A stretch of 64,000 nt of DNA from Anaerorhabdus sp036636695 (GCF_036636695.1 NZ_JAVWNW010000001.1), one strand, 5' to 3'. Shown: positions 34,191-42,678, counted from the first letter of the stretch. Made by a program: numbers and translations. The notes: generated from the letters alone by a model not told the origin.

Positions 34191-35075
34191 TTATGAAGCA
34201 GGAGTAGGGGTTGGGGTTGTTTTTCGTTGAAGACGATACATAACAACCTCTGGATCAGAAAGAAAGCGTATATCAGCTTTTGTAGTTCCTACACCATTCA
34301 TTACATCCAAAATGAACTTATCATCAATTTTGTATTTTCCTTTGTTATAAACCTCAGCATAGGGTGCTGTATAAAATGATCCAAATATTGGAAAATAAAC
34401 TTGTCCGCCATGACTGTGACCGGAAACTTGTAAATCAACTTGATCTGAAGTCAATGAATCAGCAATATCGGGAGTATGTGAGACAACAATATTGAAACTA
34501 TTAGGGGAAACATTCGCGAAAGCACTTGTGATATCAGGGTTTCCAAGCAATTGACTATCTAAGCCAACAAGTCCAATGGCTTCTGAACCTTTATTTCTGA
34601 TGAGAATAGAACGATTTGTAATAATCTCAAAGTCTGCATTTGATAACACAGAAGTAACAAGTTCTTTTGTTGTACTAGATTCTAAATCATGATTGCCTAA
34701 AACAGCGAATTTTCCTAAAGGTGCATTGATTTCTTTTAATTGTGCAGTTAATGTTGCAGTAACTTCTTCATTAGGAAGCAATACCGAAGGGTGGTCGAAT
34801 AAGTCTCCAACGAATACTACGATATCTGGTGCAGCATTATTAATGAGTTGAACTACTTCTTGGAAACGTTCAGGTGTCATGTAATTGTTATAATGCACAT
34901 CTGAGAAAAATAAGATATTTATATCATTTAATTGTGCTGGAATTTTTTCTGAAGATATATTTTCGTAGCGCACTGTGAAACGAGTAGGAGCAACATAAAA
35001 TGTATCATAGTAAAGACCGCCAACTAAAAAGACAAGCAATGTAAGTACGATTAAGATTTTTTGCCAAACCTTCAT
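34191..35075 (-). CDS. Membrane-anchored metallophosphoesterase (YkuE-like)
   Basis: 294 residues from ATG 35075, placed after a GAGGT site; the longer start has no site. One N-terminal membrane helix (about 4-22) is followed by a calcineurin-like domain with all metal motifs: FFSDVHYNN, FVGDLFDHP, VLGNHDLE, VVSHTPD and SGHSHGGQVYFP. YkuE-like relatives act outside the membrane on cell-wall or lipid substrates; the substrate here is unknown. The C-terminus is a short Pro-Thr repeat. It is on the minus strand, facing away from the HAD gene. Confidence 0.9.
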   Translation of the reverse strand: MKVWQKILIVLTLLVFLVGGLYYDTFYVAPTRFTVRYENISSEKIPAQLNDINILFFSDVHYNNYMTPERFQEVVQLINNAAPDIVVFVGDLFDHPSVLLPNEEVTATLTAQLKEINAPLGKFAVLGNHDLESSTTKELVTSVLSNADFEIITNRSILIRNKGSEAIGLVGLDSQLLGNPDITSAFANVSPNSFNIVVSHTPDIADSLTSDQVDLQVSGHSHGGQVYFPIFGSFYTAPYAEVYNKGKYKIDDKFILDVMNGVGTTKADIRFLSDPEVVMYRLQRKTTPTPTPAS

Positions 35076-35157
35076 TATATACCTCAATTCTAATGTCTAC
35101 TTTTAAAAAGTACGTTTCTATTATATACTATTTATTGTAGTTTGTGAGGATTGAAAA

Positions 35158-35925
35158 ATGAATAATAAATGTTATTTTATTGATTTAGATGGAACAATGT
35201 ATTGGGGAACAAAAGTTATTGATGGTGCTATTCAGTGGATTGATCACTTATTAGATCATCATATTAAATTTATTTTTTTGACAAATAATTCATCAAGGAC
35301 ACAAGCGCAAGCTTGCAATCATATGTTAAAGATGGGTTTTAGAGGAATTAAACCAGAGCATTTTTACACATCAGCCATGGCGGCAGCAGATAAAATTGCA
35401 AGAGAGTATCCAACAAAAAAAGAAGCGTATTATATTGGTGAAGATGGAATAAAAGAAGCTTTGATTAATAATGGGTTTAATATTAATCCAGAGAAAGCGG
35501 ATTTCTTATTTATAGGTTTAGATAGAAATGCGACTTATCAAGATTATTCATATGCCTTACGTTTAGCTCATGAAGGAGCGAAGCTTGTAGGTACGAATAA
35601 TGATCGTATTTTACTTTCTGAAAAAGGAGTAAATGTGGGTAATGGTAGTGTAGTTGCGTTATTTGAATATGCAACAAACACAGAAGCTATAAAAATAGGT
35701 AAACCACATAATGCAATTGTTGAAGGAGCTTTACGTTACGCTAAAGTAAGTAAAGAAGATGTTGCAATTGTGGGTGATAATCTTGAAACTGATATATTGT
35801 GTGGAAATAATGCGGGTATTGAAACTATTTTTGTAACCACAGGAGTACACAATATGGAAGATTGTTACCGTTTAGATATAAAGCCAACCTATATTGTAGC
35901 TAATTTAACAGGTTTAATGGATTAA
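35158..35925 (+). CDS. HAD-IIA hydrolase (NagD-like phosphatase)
   Basis: 255 residues. The HAD motifs are complete: FIDLDGTMYWG (nucleophile Asp), FLTNNSSRTQAQ, KIGKPHNAIVEGAL (Lys) and VGDNLETDILCGNNAG. The cap is of the IIA type, as in NagD and the p-nitrophenylphosphatase group of Firmicutes. It probably dephosphorylates small sugar or nucleotide phosphates; the natural substrate is not known. A GTGAGGA site precedes the ATG. A TATACT box lies about 30 bases upstream. Confidence 0.92.
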   Translation: MNNKCYFIDLDGTMYWGTKVIDGAIQWIDHLLDHHIKFIFLTNNSSRTQAQACNHMLKMGFRGIKPEHFYTSAMAAADKIAREYPTKKEAYYIGEDGIKEALINNGFNINPEKADFLFIGLDRNATYQDYSYALRLAHEGAKLVGTNNDRILLSEKGVNVGNGSVVALFEYATNTEAIKIGKPHNAIVEGALRYAKVSKEDVAIVGDNLETDILCGNNAGIETIFVTTGVHNMEDCYRLDIKPTYIVANLTGLMD

Positions 35926-36072
35926 AATAAATCACATAATTTACCATAAGTTTAACAAATTGGTGCGATAGAATTTTTGTAAACTATAGTCAGTAAGATA
36001 AATATCTTACTGTACAGTATTCCATAATCCCCTAAAAGTGAATATTGTACATACATTCTATCCCCTTATATA

Positions 36073-36101
36073 AAAAGAAAGAGAACTCGTGAGAGTTCTT
36101 T
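36073..36101 (-). terminator. Terminator of the mnmL-mnmM operon (minus strand)
   Basis: The stem AGAACTC (36082-36088) with GAGTTCT (36093-36099) has a GTGA loop, and on the minus strand a T-rich tail follows. Confidence 0.65.
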
Positions 36102-36103
36102 TT

Positions 36104-36625
36104 CTATTTTATACACTCATAAAGAATTGGTGATAGAGGCTTATCTGTACGATATTGTGTAAATGTAATTTGATTTTTCATTAACCATGCGTAGATTTGT
36201 TCGTGTTCTTCTTGTCCACCAGCATGTCCAATATAACAAGCAAGCATTAATCTGCCTGTGGGTTTTAATAAAGCATAAGCAGCCTGAATGGCTTTTAATG
36301 AACTTGCAGGTTGTGTGATAATTGATGAATCAGCTTTAGGGAGATATCCAAAGTTAAATAAAGCAACATCGATAGGTTCACTTACATATTTATCAATGAA
36401 TTCATGACTATCTAAGATAAAAGTTAAATTAATCATTTTTTGACATCGTTCAAGCGTATTTTGTTTAGCTTGAGGTTGTATATCGAATGCATAAACATGA
36501 TGACAATGTTGACATAAAAATAATGTATCATTCCCATTTCCAGCGGTTCCATCAATCGCAATCATAGTACTGTTTAAATATTCTTTTAAAAGTCGATGAC
36601 AAGTTGTATTTATATTTTCTTGCAT
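36104..36625 (-). CDS. mnmM: tRNA mnm5(s2)U methyltransferase MnmM (YtqB family)
   Basis: 173 residues. It is a small SAM methyltransferase of the YtqB (rRNA_methylase PF06962) family, with AIDGTAGNGNDTLFLC as the SAM loop near residue 24, DIQPQA and the family motif FNFGYLPKAD near residue 91. In Bacillus YtqB has been shown to act as MnmM, which puts the last methyl group on wobble nm5U of tRNA. The overlap of 16 bases with the radical-SAM gene of the same pathway supports this role here. The symbol rests on family and context. Confidence 0.86.
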   Translation of the reverse strand: MQENINTTCHRLLKEYLNSTMIAIDGTAGNGNDTLFLCQHCHHVYAFDIQPQAKQNTLERCQKMINLTFILDSHEFIDKYVSEPIDVALFNFGYLPKADSSIITQPASSLKAIQAAYALLKPTGRLMLACYIGHAGGQEEHEQIYAWLMKNQITFTQYRTDKPLSPILYECIK

Positions 36626-37554
36626 ATTTTTAACCCTTGATAAAGATTGTCACGTGCCATTTTTTTATCTATTTCATTGAGTACAACAGTTTTATTTAAT
36701 GTCCAAAGTGGAGTAACTAATTCTTCTTTAATTGCATCACCTGTTAATCGTTGAATAATGATTTTAGGATCTAAATATTGAAGCTGGTCACAAACAATAT
36801 CAACATATTCATCAAGTGTAAGAATATGAAACGGTTCTTTGTTGAATTCCTCTTCAAGTTTTGTATGTGTTGTTATGTGTAACATATGAATTTTAACAGC
36901 ATCGATATTCAATTCATTTAAAGCTTTAATTGTATCGATCATCATCTCTTTATTTTCGTTAGGGAGACCATTAATAACATGTACGCATATTTTGCAATTT
37001 GTTTTTTTAATTCGTTTAACAGCATCTTTAAAAACGTCAAAGGTATGACCACGATTGATACGTTGGGCAGTTGTATCAAATATTGATTGTAGTCCTAATT
37101 CTATCCATATTTCTTTTTTTGTTGAACAGCTATGTAAATAGTCTAATATAGTTTGTGGTAGACAATCAGCTCGTGTTCCCAAGGCAATGCCAACTACTTC
37201 ATCTAGTGACATAAAGGGTTCCAAACATTCTTTAACACGTTTTAGGGTGCCATATGTATTTGTATAAGATTGAAAGTAGGCAATGGTCTTACTGTTAGGC
37301 CATTTGTTTTCCATCATTTTCTTACCTTCATAATATTGTGATAAAAGGTCCATGCTAGAAGGTTGTGTAAAATTACCACTTCCAACAGCATTACAAAAAG
37401 TACATCCACCTATGCCGCAAGTACCATCTCTATTGGGACAGGTGAAACCAGCATTTAATGGAACTTTATATACTTTTGAGTTAAAGCGATGGCGTAAATA
37501 ATAATTCCATGTGTGATATCGTTTGTTATCATCGGAAAATTTAAATAAATTCAT
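36610..37554 (-). CDS. mnmL: Radical SAM protein, YtqA/TIGR01212 family (probable MnmL)
   Basis: 314 residues. The radical-SAM cluster is near the N-terminus in FTCPNRDGTCGIGGCTFCN, followed by YFQSYTNTYG and LGTRADCLP, then ELGLQSI and HVINGLPNE; the YRYNSKVYKV-type start is typical of TIGR01212. YtqA is reported to work upstream of MnmM in wobble-uridine modification in Gram-positive bacteria, turning the carboxymethylaminomethyl form into the aminomethyl form. That fits the overlapping mnmM gene. An AGGAGAAC site precedes the ATG. The lipoprotein gene lies 8 bases upstream. Confidence 0.85.
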   Translation of the reverse strand: MNLFKFSDDNKRYHTWNYYLRHRFNSKVYKVPLNAGFTCPNRDGTCGIGGCTFCNAVGSGNFTQPSSMDLLSQYYEGKKMMENKWPNSKTIAYFQSYTNTYGTLKRVKECLEPFMSLDEVVGIALGTRADCLPQTILDYLHSCSTKKEIWIELGLQSIFDTTAQRINRGHTFDVFKDAVKRIKKTNCKICVHVINGLPNENKEMMIDTIKALNELNIDAVKIHMLHITTHTKLEEEFNKEPFHILTLDEYVDIVCDQLQYLDPKIIIQRLTGDAIKEELVTPLWTLNKTVVLNEIDKKMARDNLYQGLKICKKI

Positions 37555-37562
37555 AAGTTCTC

Positions 37563-37979
37563 CTATTTAAAATCTTCATAGGATAGATTTATCTGTCCAA
37601 GATTTGTTAGTAAAGTATCTAAAATTAATTGTGCTTTTTCATACTCATTAGAGCACTCTGTGATAGTTTTATCTTTGCTATTGAATGTGCAAGTAGTAGT
37701 TTTTTCCTCATCAATTATAGTGAGAGAGTCTTTATTGAAATTTATTTCAAAGGTTGCACCACTATATTCTAAACTATCACATTGAGCAATTGTCGTTGTC
37801 CAAATAGGATCTTTATTAAAATCAAAGGAATCATAAACACCAGTCATCCATTGATCCATATGACAAATATTTTTTTCACATTTATAATCTAAAGACTCAA
37901 GTTTTTTGATAATTTCTTGTTTTGAGTTAGCACAACTAGTTAATAATAAAATAAAACAAAGAAAAGATATCTTTTTCAT
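37563..37979 (-). CDS. Lipoprotein of unknown function
   Basis: 138 residues. A short signal peptide ends in the lipobox LTSC (lipidated Cys16), so the protein sits on the outer face of the membrane. The mature part has several further Cys residues, enough for disulfides, and is rich in Asp, Thr and Lys. It has no clear similarity to the three lipoproteins at 39656-43309 beyond general type. An AAAGGAGAAG site precedes the ATG. It seems to start the transcript of mnmL and mnmM, since a terminator separates it from degV. Confidence 0.72.
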   Translation of the reverse strand: MKKISFLCFILLLTSCANSKQEIIKKLESLDYKCEKNICHMDQWMTGVYDSFDFNKDPIWTTTIAQCDSLEYSGATFEINFNKDSLTIIDEEKTTTCTFNSKDKTITECSNEYEKAQLILDTLLTNLGQINLSYEDFK

Positions 37980-38002
37980 CGTAACTTCTCCTTTAAATAT
38001 TT

Positions 38003-38027
38003 TAAAAAAGAATAGTTAAACTATTCT
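38003..38027 (-). terminator. Terminator after degV (minus strand)
   Basis: 8-bp stem (AGAATAGT with ACTATTCT) and a T-run on the minus strand. The stem overlaps the degV stop codon. Confidence 0.75.
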
Positions 38028-38854
38028 TCAATTGATTGTAATGCGATACAGTAAGGACCACCTTGTGTAATGAATGCACAAGATAATTCTAAGATTTCAA
38101 CGACTTGATTAGGAAATGAGTTCAACAACATTTCTTTAATCTTAAGTGCTTGTTTTTCTGCGAATGCATGAGATACATAGAAACGAGGATTATTTAAGTT
38201 TTTAGCTTTAAAATCTTCAATTATTTTTTTAACAGCTAAATCAAATGATCGTGCAGTACAAAATTTATCAAGTCTACGTCCATCAGCAGTTTGTTGAACT
38301 ACAGGTTGTAGTTTTAATAACCCACCAATCTTTGCAGTGAGGGGTGTACAACGACCTCCGCGTTTTAAATAGTCAAAATCTTGGGGCATTAAGAATGAAT
38401 GTGTAGATGCGATTTTCTTGTCTAATAAGGCAAGAATTTCATCCATTGATTTACCGTCTTTAATCCATTGGAGGATACAAGTTACCATATAGCGATGTGG
38501 TCCACAAAGAGTTGCGGAGTTCACAACATGAACTTTTACTTTTCCTTCCAGTTCTTGAGCAGCTGAACAAGCAGTTTGATAAGTTCCAGAAAGTCCATCA
38601 GCCATTGCTAATAGCAGGATTTCATCGTCATGATGTTTTTCAATAGAATCCTCAATTTCACCCAAAGTAGGTTGAGATGAAGTAGGAAAATTTCCTTCCT
38701 TAATTAGTTCAATAAATTGAGTGGGATTGATATCCACAAATTCTTGGTAAGATTTACCGCCGATAGATACAACAAGAGGGTTCACTGTAAAACCAAGGTT
38801 TTCAGCTTCACTAGGTGAATAAAGACAAGATGTGTCAGTAATAAGATGAATCAT
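38021..38854 (-). CDS. DegV family fatty-acid-binding protein (FakB-like)
   Basis: 277 residues, typical. The DegV fold is clear: LITDTSCLYSPSEAENLGFTV at the start, TSQPTLGEIED near residue 57, LLLAMADGLSGTYQTA near residue 80, and LKRGGRCTPLTAKIGGLLKLQPVV near residue 164. FakB-type members hand exogenous fatty acids to the FakA kinase; no fakA is in the window. It lies 12 bases after the hemolysin III gene on the minus strand, so they form one transcript, and both have a link to membrane lipid. Confidence 0.93.
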   Translation of the reverse strand: MIHLITDTSCLYSPSEAENLGFTVNPLVVSIGGKSYQEFVDINPTQFIELIKEGNFPTSSQPTLGEIEDSIEKHHDDEILLLAMADGLSGTYQTACSAAQELEGKVKVHVVNSATLCGPHRYMVTCILQWIKDGKSMDEILALLDKKIASTHSFLMPQDFDYLKRGGRCTPLTAKIGGLLKLQPVVQQTADGRRLDKFCTARSFDLAVKKIIEDFKAKNLNNPRFYVSHAFAEKQALKIKEMLLNSFPNQVVEILELSCAFITQGGPYCIALQSIEE

Positions 38855-38866
38855 ATTTTTCCTTTC

Positions 38867-39514
38867 TTACGCAATAAAGAATGCGATTGCAATAAAATGC
38901 ATAAATGTCCCTAATAAGATAAATATATGAAATAATTCATGAAATCCCCAATTCGCAGATATATTTGGTTTTTTCAAAATATAAATAACTGCACCAATAG
39001 TATAACATAAACCGCCAATAGCGAGAAGGCTTAAACAGTTTAAAGGTACGGCTGAAAATCCTTTTATATCAAAAACAAGAGCCCACCCCATAAGTAAGTA
39101 AAGTAAGGTATATAAGAATCGAGGAGCATTCAACCAAATAATTTTTGTAATGATACCTGTAAGTGCAATTCCCCAGATAACAAGTGTGAAAATTAAATTA
39201 TTACCAGGTGCAAGAAAATGCATTGCAATAGGGGTATATGACCCAGCGATGAGAACATAAATCATAGAATGATCCAATTTTCTAAAAAGTGTCTTATGTG
39301 GATTATCGTTTTGAATATAATGATAATACGCTGAAGCACTATACAAAGCAATTACGGATAGACCGAAAATAAGTAATATAATATGATTTGTGATATCTTT
39401 TTGATTAACGAATGATGCAATTTGTAAAATTATGAGATATAATACCCCTAGAATAGCACCGAGGGCATGAGTAAATGAACTCATTGGATCTTGTGCTTTA
39501 TTAAAAAATTTCAT
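38867..39514 (-). CDS. Hemolysin III/TrhA family membrane protein
   Basis: 215 residues from ATG 39514, eight bases after a GGGAGG site. Seven membrane helices are visible. The metal-binding pattern of the PAQR/HlyIII family is intact: SSFTHALGA near the start, YSASAYYHY near residue 69, and HELFHIFILLGTFMHF at the end. Bacillus and E. coli members affect membrane energetics and fatty acid balance; haemolysis is an old label. Its predicted promoter carries a perfect palindrome at the start of transcription. Confidence 0.92.
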   Translation of the reverse strand: MKFFNKAQDPMSSFTHALGAILGVLYLIILQIASFVNQKDITNHIILLIFGLSVIALYSASAYYHYIQNDNPHKTLFRKLDHSMIYVLIAGSYTPIAMHFLAPGNNLIFTLVIWGIALTGIITKIIWLNAPRFLYTLLYLLMGWALVFDIKGFSAVPLNCLSLLAIGGLCYTIGAVIYILKKPNISANWGFHELFHIFILLGTFMHFIAIAFFIA

Positions 39515-39530
39515 GGCAATAACCTCCCAC

Positions 39531-39551
39531 ATCTAGTTATGATAACTAGAT
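39531..39551. promoter_or_regulatory. Perfect 10-bp inverted repeat at the start of the hlyIII-degV transcript
   Basis: ATCTAGTTAT and ATAACTAGAT flank a single G. The repeat begins at the predicted +1 and ends just before the ribosome site, so it could be a repressor site or a 5' hairpin in the mRNA. Confidence 0.6.
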
Positions 39552-39557
39552 GATTTT

Positions 39558-39585
39558 ATTTTATCATTCTTTTGTAAGAATTCAA
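39558..39585 (-). promoter_or_regulatory. Predicted promoter of hlyIII-degV
   Basis: Minus strand: -35 TTGAAT (39585-39580), 16-base spacer, -10 TAAAAT (39563-39558). Confidence 0.55.
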
Positions 39586-39592
39586 GTAAAAC

Positions 39593-39620
39593 TTTACAAA
39601 TAAAAGAGGTGGTGTAGAAT
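39593..39620 (+). promoter_or_regulatory. Predicted promoter of the first lipoprotein gene
   Basis: -35 TTTACA (39593-39598), 16-base spacer, -10 TAGAAT (39615-39620), back to back with the hlyIII promoter. Confidence 0.5.
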
Positions 39621-39655
39621 ATGGGGAGGTTTGCAAAAACCAGGAGGAAAAAATC

Positions 39656-40189
39656 ATGAAAAAAATATTATGTGGTTTATTAGCACTTGTGCTTGTCGCA
39701 GGTTGTTCTACAAAACCAGCTGAAACTACACCTACACCAGAGGCAACAATTGCTCCGGAAACTACAGTAACACCAGAAGCTACTCAACAAACTACAGTAA
39801 CTGTTCCTGCCGAAGCGACAACTGTTGATTGTTCACAAGAAGGTGAAGGAATTTCTACAAATACTGTTTATACAATTGAAAATGGTGCAATTATTAAAGT
39901 AGATCAAATTTCTAATTTCACTGCTTCAGGTGATGAAATGCTTAAACAAATGGAAGAATCTTTAGTAAATCAAAAAGCAGCTTTTGAAGGAGTTGAAGGA
40001 ATTACTTTTGATTATACAATTGGTGATGGAACTGCAACAATAACTAGTTCATACGATATTACAGTGATGGATGAACAAAGTTTAGCTACCATTGGTTTAA
40101 CTGCTGATTTGAAAACAGACAAGGGGTTTATGATTCAACCTATTGTTGATCAATATGGTTCAATTGGAATTGCTTGTAATATCAAATAA
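39656..40189 (+). CDS. Lipoprotein, paralogue family member 1
   Basis: 177 residues. The signal peptide MKKILCGLLALVLVAGCS has a lipobox VAGC (lipidated Cys17). A Thr/Pro/Glu-rich linker of about 35 residues follows, then a small domain with VDCSQEGEG at the start and a C-terminal ending ATIGLTADLKTDKG. Members 2 and 3 have the same plan, and members 1 and 2 share near-identical leader sequence. The folded part weakly resembles YehR-like (DUF1307) lipoproteins, with a Cys near its start and at its end. An AGGAGG site precedes the ATG and a terminator follows. Confidence 0.8.
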   Translation: MKKILCGLLALVLVAGCSTKPAETTPTPEATIAPETTVTPEATQQTTVTVPAEATTVDCSQEGEGISTNTVYTIENGAIIKVDQISNFTASGDEMLKQMEESLVNQKAAFEGVEGITFDYTIGDGTATITSSYDITVMDEQSLATIGLTADLKTDKGFMIQPIVDQYGSIGIACNIK

Positions 40190-40193
40190 ATTG

Positions 40194-40217
40194 AAGTGAG
40201 AGAAATCTCACTTTTTT
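40194..40217 (+). terminator. Terminator after lipoprotein 1
   Basis: 7-bp stem (AGTGAGA with TCTCACT) and a T6 run. The remaining 200 bases to the next ATG hold no ORF; a TAGAAT box is seen near 40376. Confidence 0.75.
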
Positions 40218-40417
40218 ATTGAAAGTTTTTTTACTTACAATTAATAAGAGTTGATAAATGGATGCAAATTCTACTAAAAAATCAGTTGCAAGACTTAGAT
40301 TTTTAAAAAGAATTATGTATAACTTGATTTTTTATGTACTTAAGAATCGTTAAGAATTATTTATTATAGAATTTTTAGGAGTAGAATAAAACTGGCTATA
40401 AATGCCGGAGGTATACA

Positions 40418-40936
40418 ATGAAAAAAATATTATTTGGATTATTAGCACTTGTGCTAATAGCTGGATGTTCTACTAAACCAGCAGAAACAACACCAACCCC
40501 TGAAACAGTACCAACTGCAGAGACAACAGCAATTCCAGACGCTGATAAGAATACGATGTCTGAAAAATCAGTATTACAATGCACAATGGAATCAGATGGC
40601 GATATGGTTGTAAGAACATATGCTTATACTGATAACAAAGTAACAAATGTTGTTGTAGAAACTTCATATTCATTTGCTAATCATGATATTGCTGATTTAA
40701 AAAATCAAATTGAATCAGATAAAGAATTTTATGCAACAGAAAAAGGTTTAACTTTAGAATCTTCAGAAACAGATAAATATGTAACTATAAAAATGACATA
40801 TGATGTAGCTTTAATTTCAGATGATATGAAATATGCAATCGGTTTAACAGATGATGTAAAAACAGATGATTATTATGATATTAACAAAGTCAAGGCTGCT
40901 GTTGAAAATACAAATAATACTTGTGAATTAAAATAA
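40418..40936 (+). CDS. Lipoprotein, paralogue family member 2
   Basis: 172 residues. Signal peptide and lipobox (IAGC) are almost the same as in member 1, including the following STKPAETTPTPE. The folded part begins SVLQCTMESDGD, has a VKTDDYYDINKVK ending close to that of member 3, and a Cys four residues from the end that could pair with the first. It reads like a YehR/DUF1307-type domain, a weak match. It has its own CGGAGGTA ribosome site and a bidirectional terminator. Confidence 0.8.
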   Translation: MKKILFGLLALVLIAGCSTKPAETTPTPETVPTAETTAIPDADKNTMSEKSVLQCTMESDGDMVVRTYAYTDNKVTNVVVETSYSFANHDIADLKNQIESDKEFYATEKGLTLESSETDKYVTIKMTYDVALISDDMKYAIGLTDDVKTDDYYDINKVKAAVENTNNTCELK

Positions 40937-40960
40937 AAAGAAGGGATTCCTTCTTTTTTA
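40935..40960. terminator. Bidirectional terminator between lipoprotein 2 and the HD-GYP gene
   Basis: 10-bp stem (AAAAAGAAGG with CCTTCTTTTT) with a GATT-centred loop, usable in both directions. Confidence 0.8.
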
Positions 40961-40978
40961 GTTAAAGTATGAACTAGC

Positions 40979-41881
40979 TTAATCTAATGTAGAGATATAT
41001 TTTTCTAAAGCATCAATGACTTGGCCATCAAATTGTGTTCCTTCGCAACGTCTAAATTCTTTTAGCGCATCTTGTTGTGATTTACCAACGTGATAAGGTC
41101 TTGTCACAACCATTGCATCATAAGCATCTGCAACAGCAATGACACGTGCCAAAAGACAAATTTCATCTGCTTTGAGTCCGCGTGGATATCCTGTGCCATC
41201 AAGCTTTTCATGATGTTGATAAGCTATCTCAGCGATTGTTTCACCATAGTGTTCTTTTATCATTTCATAAGTATATTGACTATGTTTTTTCATAACTTCA
41301 TACTCATCGGCATCAAGTTTTCCAGGTTTCAAGAGTATCTCAGGAGGTATTTTTGCTTTTCCTACATCATGGAAAATAGCAGCGTAATAAAGATTATCAA
41401 GTTGATCGATATTGATGTGCAAGAAATAGATAATTCCTAAACAAAGTCGACGTACTCGTATACAATGATTTAAAGTATCACCATCTACTTTTTGTAAGTT
41501 TTCTAAAGTAATCATTAAATTATTTTCATCTTCTTCGTAACTTTGAAAGTAAGGTCCAGTATTTAGGTTCAATATTTTTGTAGTTTCGATGACTCGAAAC
41601 ATTTGATTATATTTTAATGAATGATGATAATAAACATCGCCAGCTTTAAGTATGATGGTATTTTGACCATCTTGAAATTCAATAACACCTTCTAAAATAT
41701 AGGTGAATTCAACCAAGCTATTTTTAATTGTGTATAAGTAGCCAACAGTTCCTTTAGGCATTGTTTCTAGTAATACTTCAAGATTATCATCTTGGCAAAT
41801 CTGACAAGAAGTATCTCCATTAGCACCAAACAATTTAGTTTTTTCATAGTTCTCTTTAAATACAAAAAAAGTCTCTCCCAT
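40979..41881 (-). CDS. Cupin-HD-GYP fusion, probable cyclic-di-GMP phosphodiesterase
   Basis: 300 residues from ATG 41881, placed after a GGGAGATG site. Residues 1-120 form a cupin-like beta-barrel (GVIEFQDGQNTIILKAGDVYYHH) with a TSCQICQD Cys-x2-Cys ahead of it. Residues 130-295 are an HD-GYP domain: NHCIRVRRLCL, AAIFHDVGKAKIPPEILLKPGKL, YQHHEKLDGTGYPRGL (GYP motif intact) and ADAYDAMVVTRPY. It should break down cyclic-di-GMP, with the cupin as a sensor of metal or small ligand. Two GGDEF proteins in the window could supply substrate. Confidence 0.9.
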   Translation of the reverse strand: MGETFFVFKENYEKTKLFGANGDTSCQICQDDNLEVLLETMPKGTVGYLYTIKNSLVEFTYILEGVIEFQDGQNTIILKAGDVYYHHSLKYNQMFRVIETTKILNLNTGPYFQSYEEDENNLMITLENLQKVDGDTLNHCIRVRRLCLGIIYFLHINIDQLDNLYYAAIFHDVGKAKIPPEILLKPGKLDADEYEVMKKHSQYTYEMIKEHYGETIAEIAYQHHEKLDGTGYPRGLKADEICLLARVIAVADAYDAMVVTRPYHVGKSQQDALKEFRRCEGTQFDGQVIDALEKYISTLD

Positions 41882-41912
41882 GTAAATCATCTCCCTAGTA
41901 ATATCTTATTTA

Positions 41913-41940
41913 ATCATACTATATTTGTTATTATGTACAA
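41913..41940 (-). promoter_or_regulatory. Predicted promoter of the cupin-HD-GYP gene
   Basis: Minus strand: -35 TTGTAC (41940-41935), 16-base spacer, -10 TATGAT (41918-41913). Confidence 0.6.
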
Positions 41941-42240
41941 GGAAAATTAAATGTTACAAGGCTAGCTGTTTCAAACTTGAAGAGCAATTGCAGTCTTTGG
42001 ATATTAATAAAATTTTCAAGTATTTTCAAAGTGTGTTTGGATTAGTTAATTTTAGGAGAAAATAATATGACTGAAAAATTAATCAAAGATGAAAGTGAAA
42101 CAATATGATTAAAAATAAATGATGAAAAGTAATAAACATCTATAAATAGAATGCATTGTGTTGGGCTTATCAAATCTTAATATTTCTTTTGATTCAAAAT
42201 GATATATTTGAATATAGAGGATATATTAAGGAATATTTCA
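41941..42240. other. 300-base region without a convincing gene
   Basis: It holds only a 13-codon ORF (42067-42108) behind a TAGGAGAA site, which looks like the start of a decayed gene, and AT-rich sequence. I see no repeat, RNA or terminator in it. Confidence 0.5.
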
Positions 42241-42678
42241 ATGGAAAAAAATAAAATAATAAACTGCGTAATTATTGGTGTCTTAGTATTAATTTTAGTT
42301 TTCTACTATTCTATTTCAATTAATTTAGCTCAAAAAGTTTCTCTGACATCTAAAATTTTAATATTACAATGCTCTGTAGATAATAAAGCTAATACAACGT
42401 TCAAAGAAAAATATATTGAAGGAGAAGATCTAATAACTTTAATAGATAATCTGGATAACTATCGTATTTTCTATGGAATTCAGGATTACGTTACGACTAC
42501 ATTACCTTATCTTCCAATTACTTACTATTTGATATACATACCAACAGAAAGAGAGGGTACGTATTTATTGAATATTGTGGAAGACGGTGAAGTGGAAGTT
42601 GAAAGTAAAACCTATTATTCATGGGATGGAAAAAAGCTATTTCGTATATTCGATGAATTGTATAATGAAATCGATTAG
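42241..42678 (+). CDS. Membrane-anchored protein of unknown function
   Basis: 145 residues from ATG 42241, eight bases after an AAGGA site; an upstream in-frame ATG at 42199 has none. One N-terminal membrane helix (about 7-26) leaves a small extracytoplasmic domain with many Tyr, Ile and Glu residues. Not recognised. It sits between lipoprotein family members 2 and 3 and has an ILQC segment after the helix like the LQC start of the folded part in member 2, but overall similarity is not evident. A weak terminator (8 bp, two G-T pairs, 42681-42708) follows. Confidence 0.6.
   Translation: MEKNKIINCVIIGVLVLILVFYYSISINLAQKVSLTSKILILQCSVDNKANTTFKEKYIEGEDLITLIDNLDNYRIFYGIQDYVTTTLPYLPITYYLIYIPTEREGTYLLNIVEDGEVEVESKTYYSWDGKKLFRIFDELYNEID

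Noticed and set aside
41090..41440. 116-codon plus-strand ORF opposite the HD-GYP domain
   Set aside because: It mirrors the conserved HD-GYP coding region; no ribosome site or family pattern.
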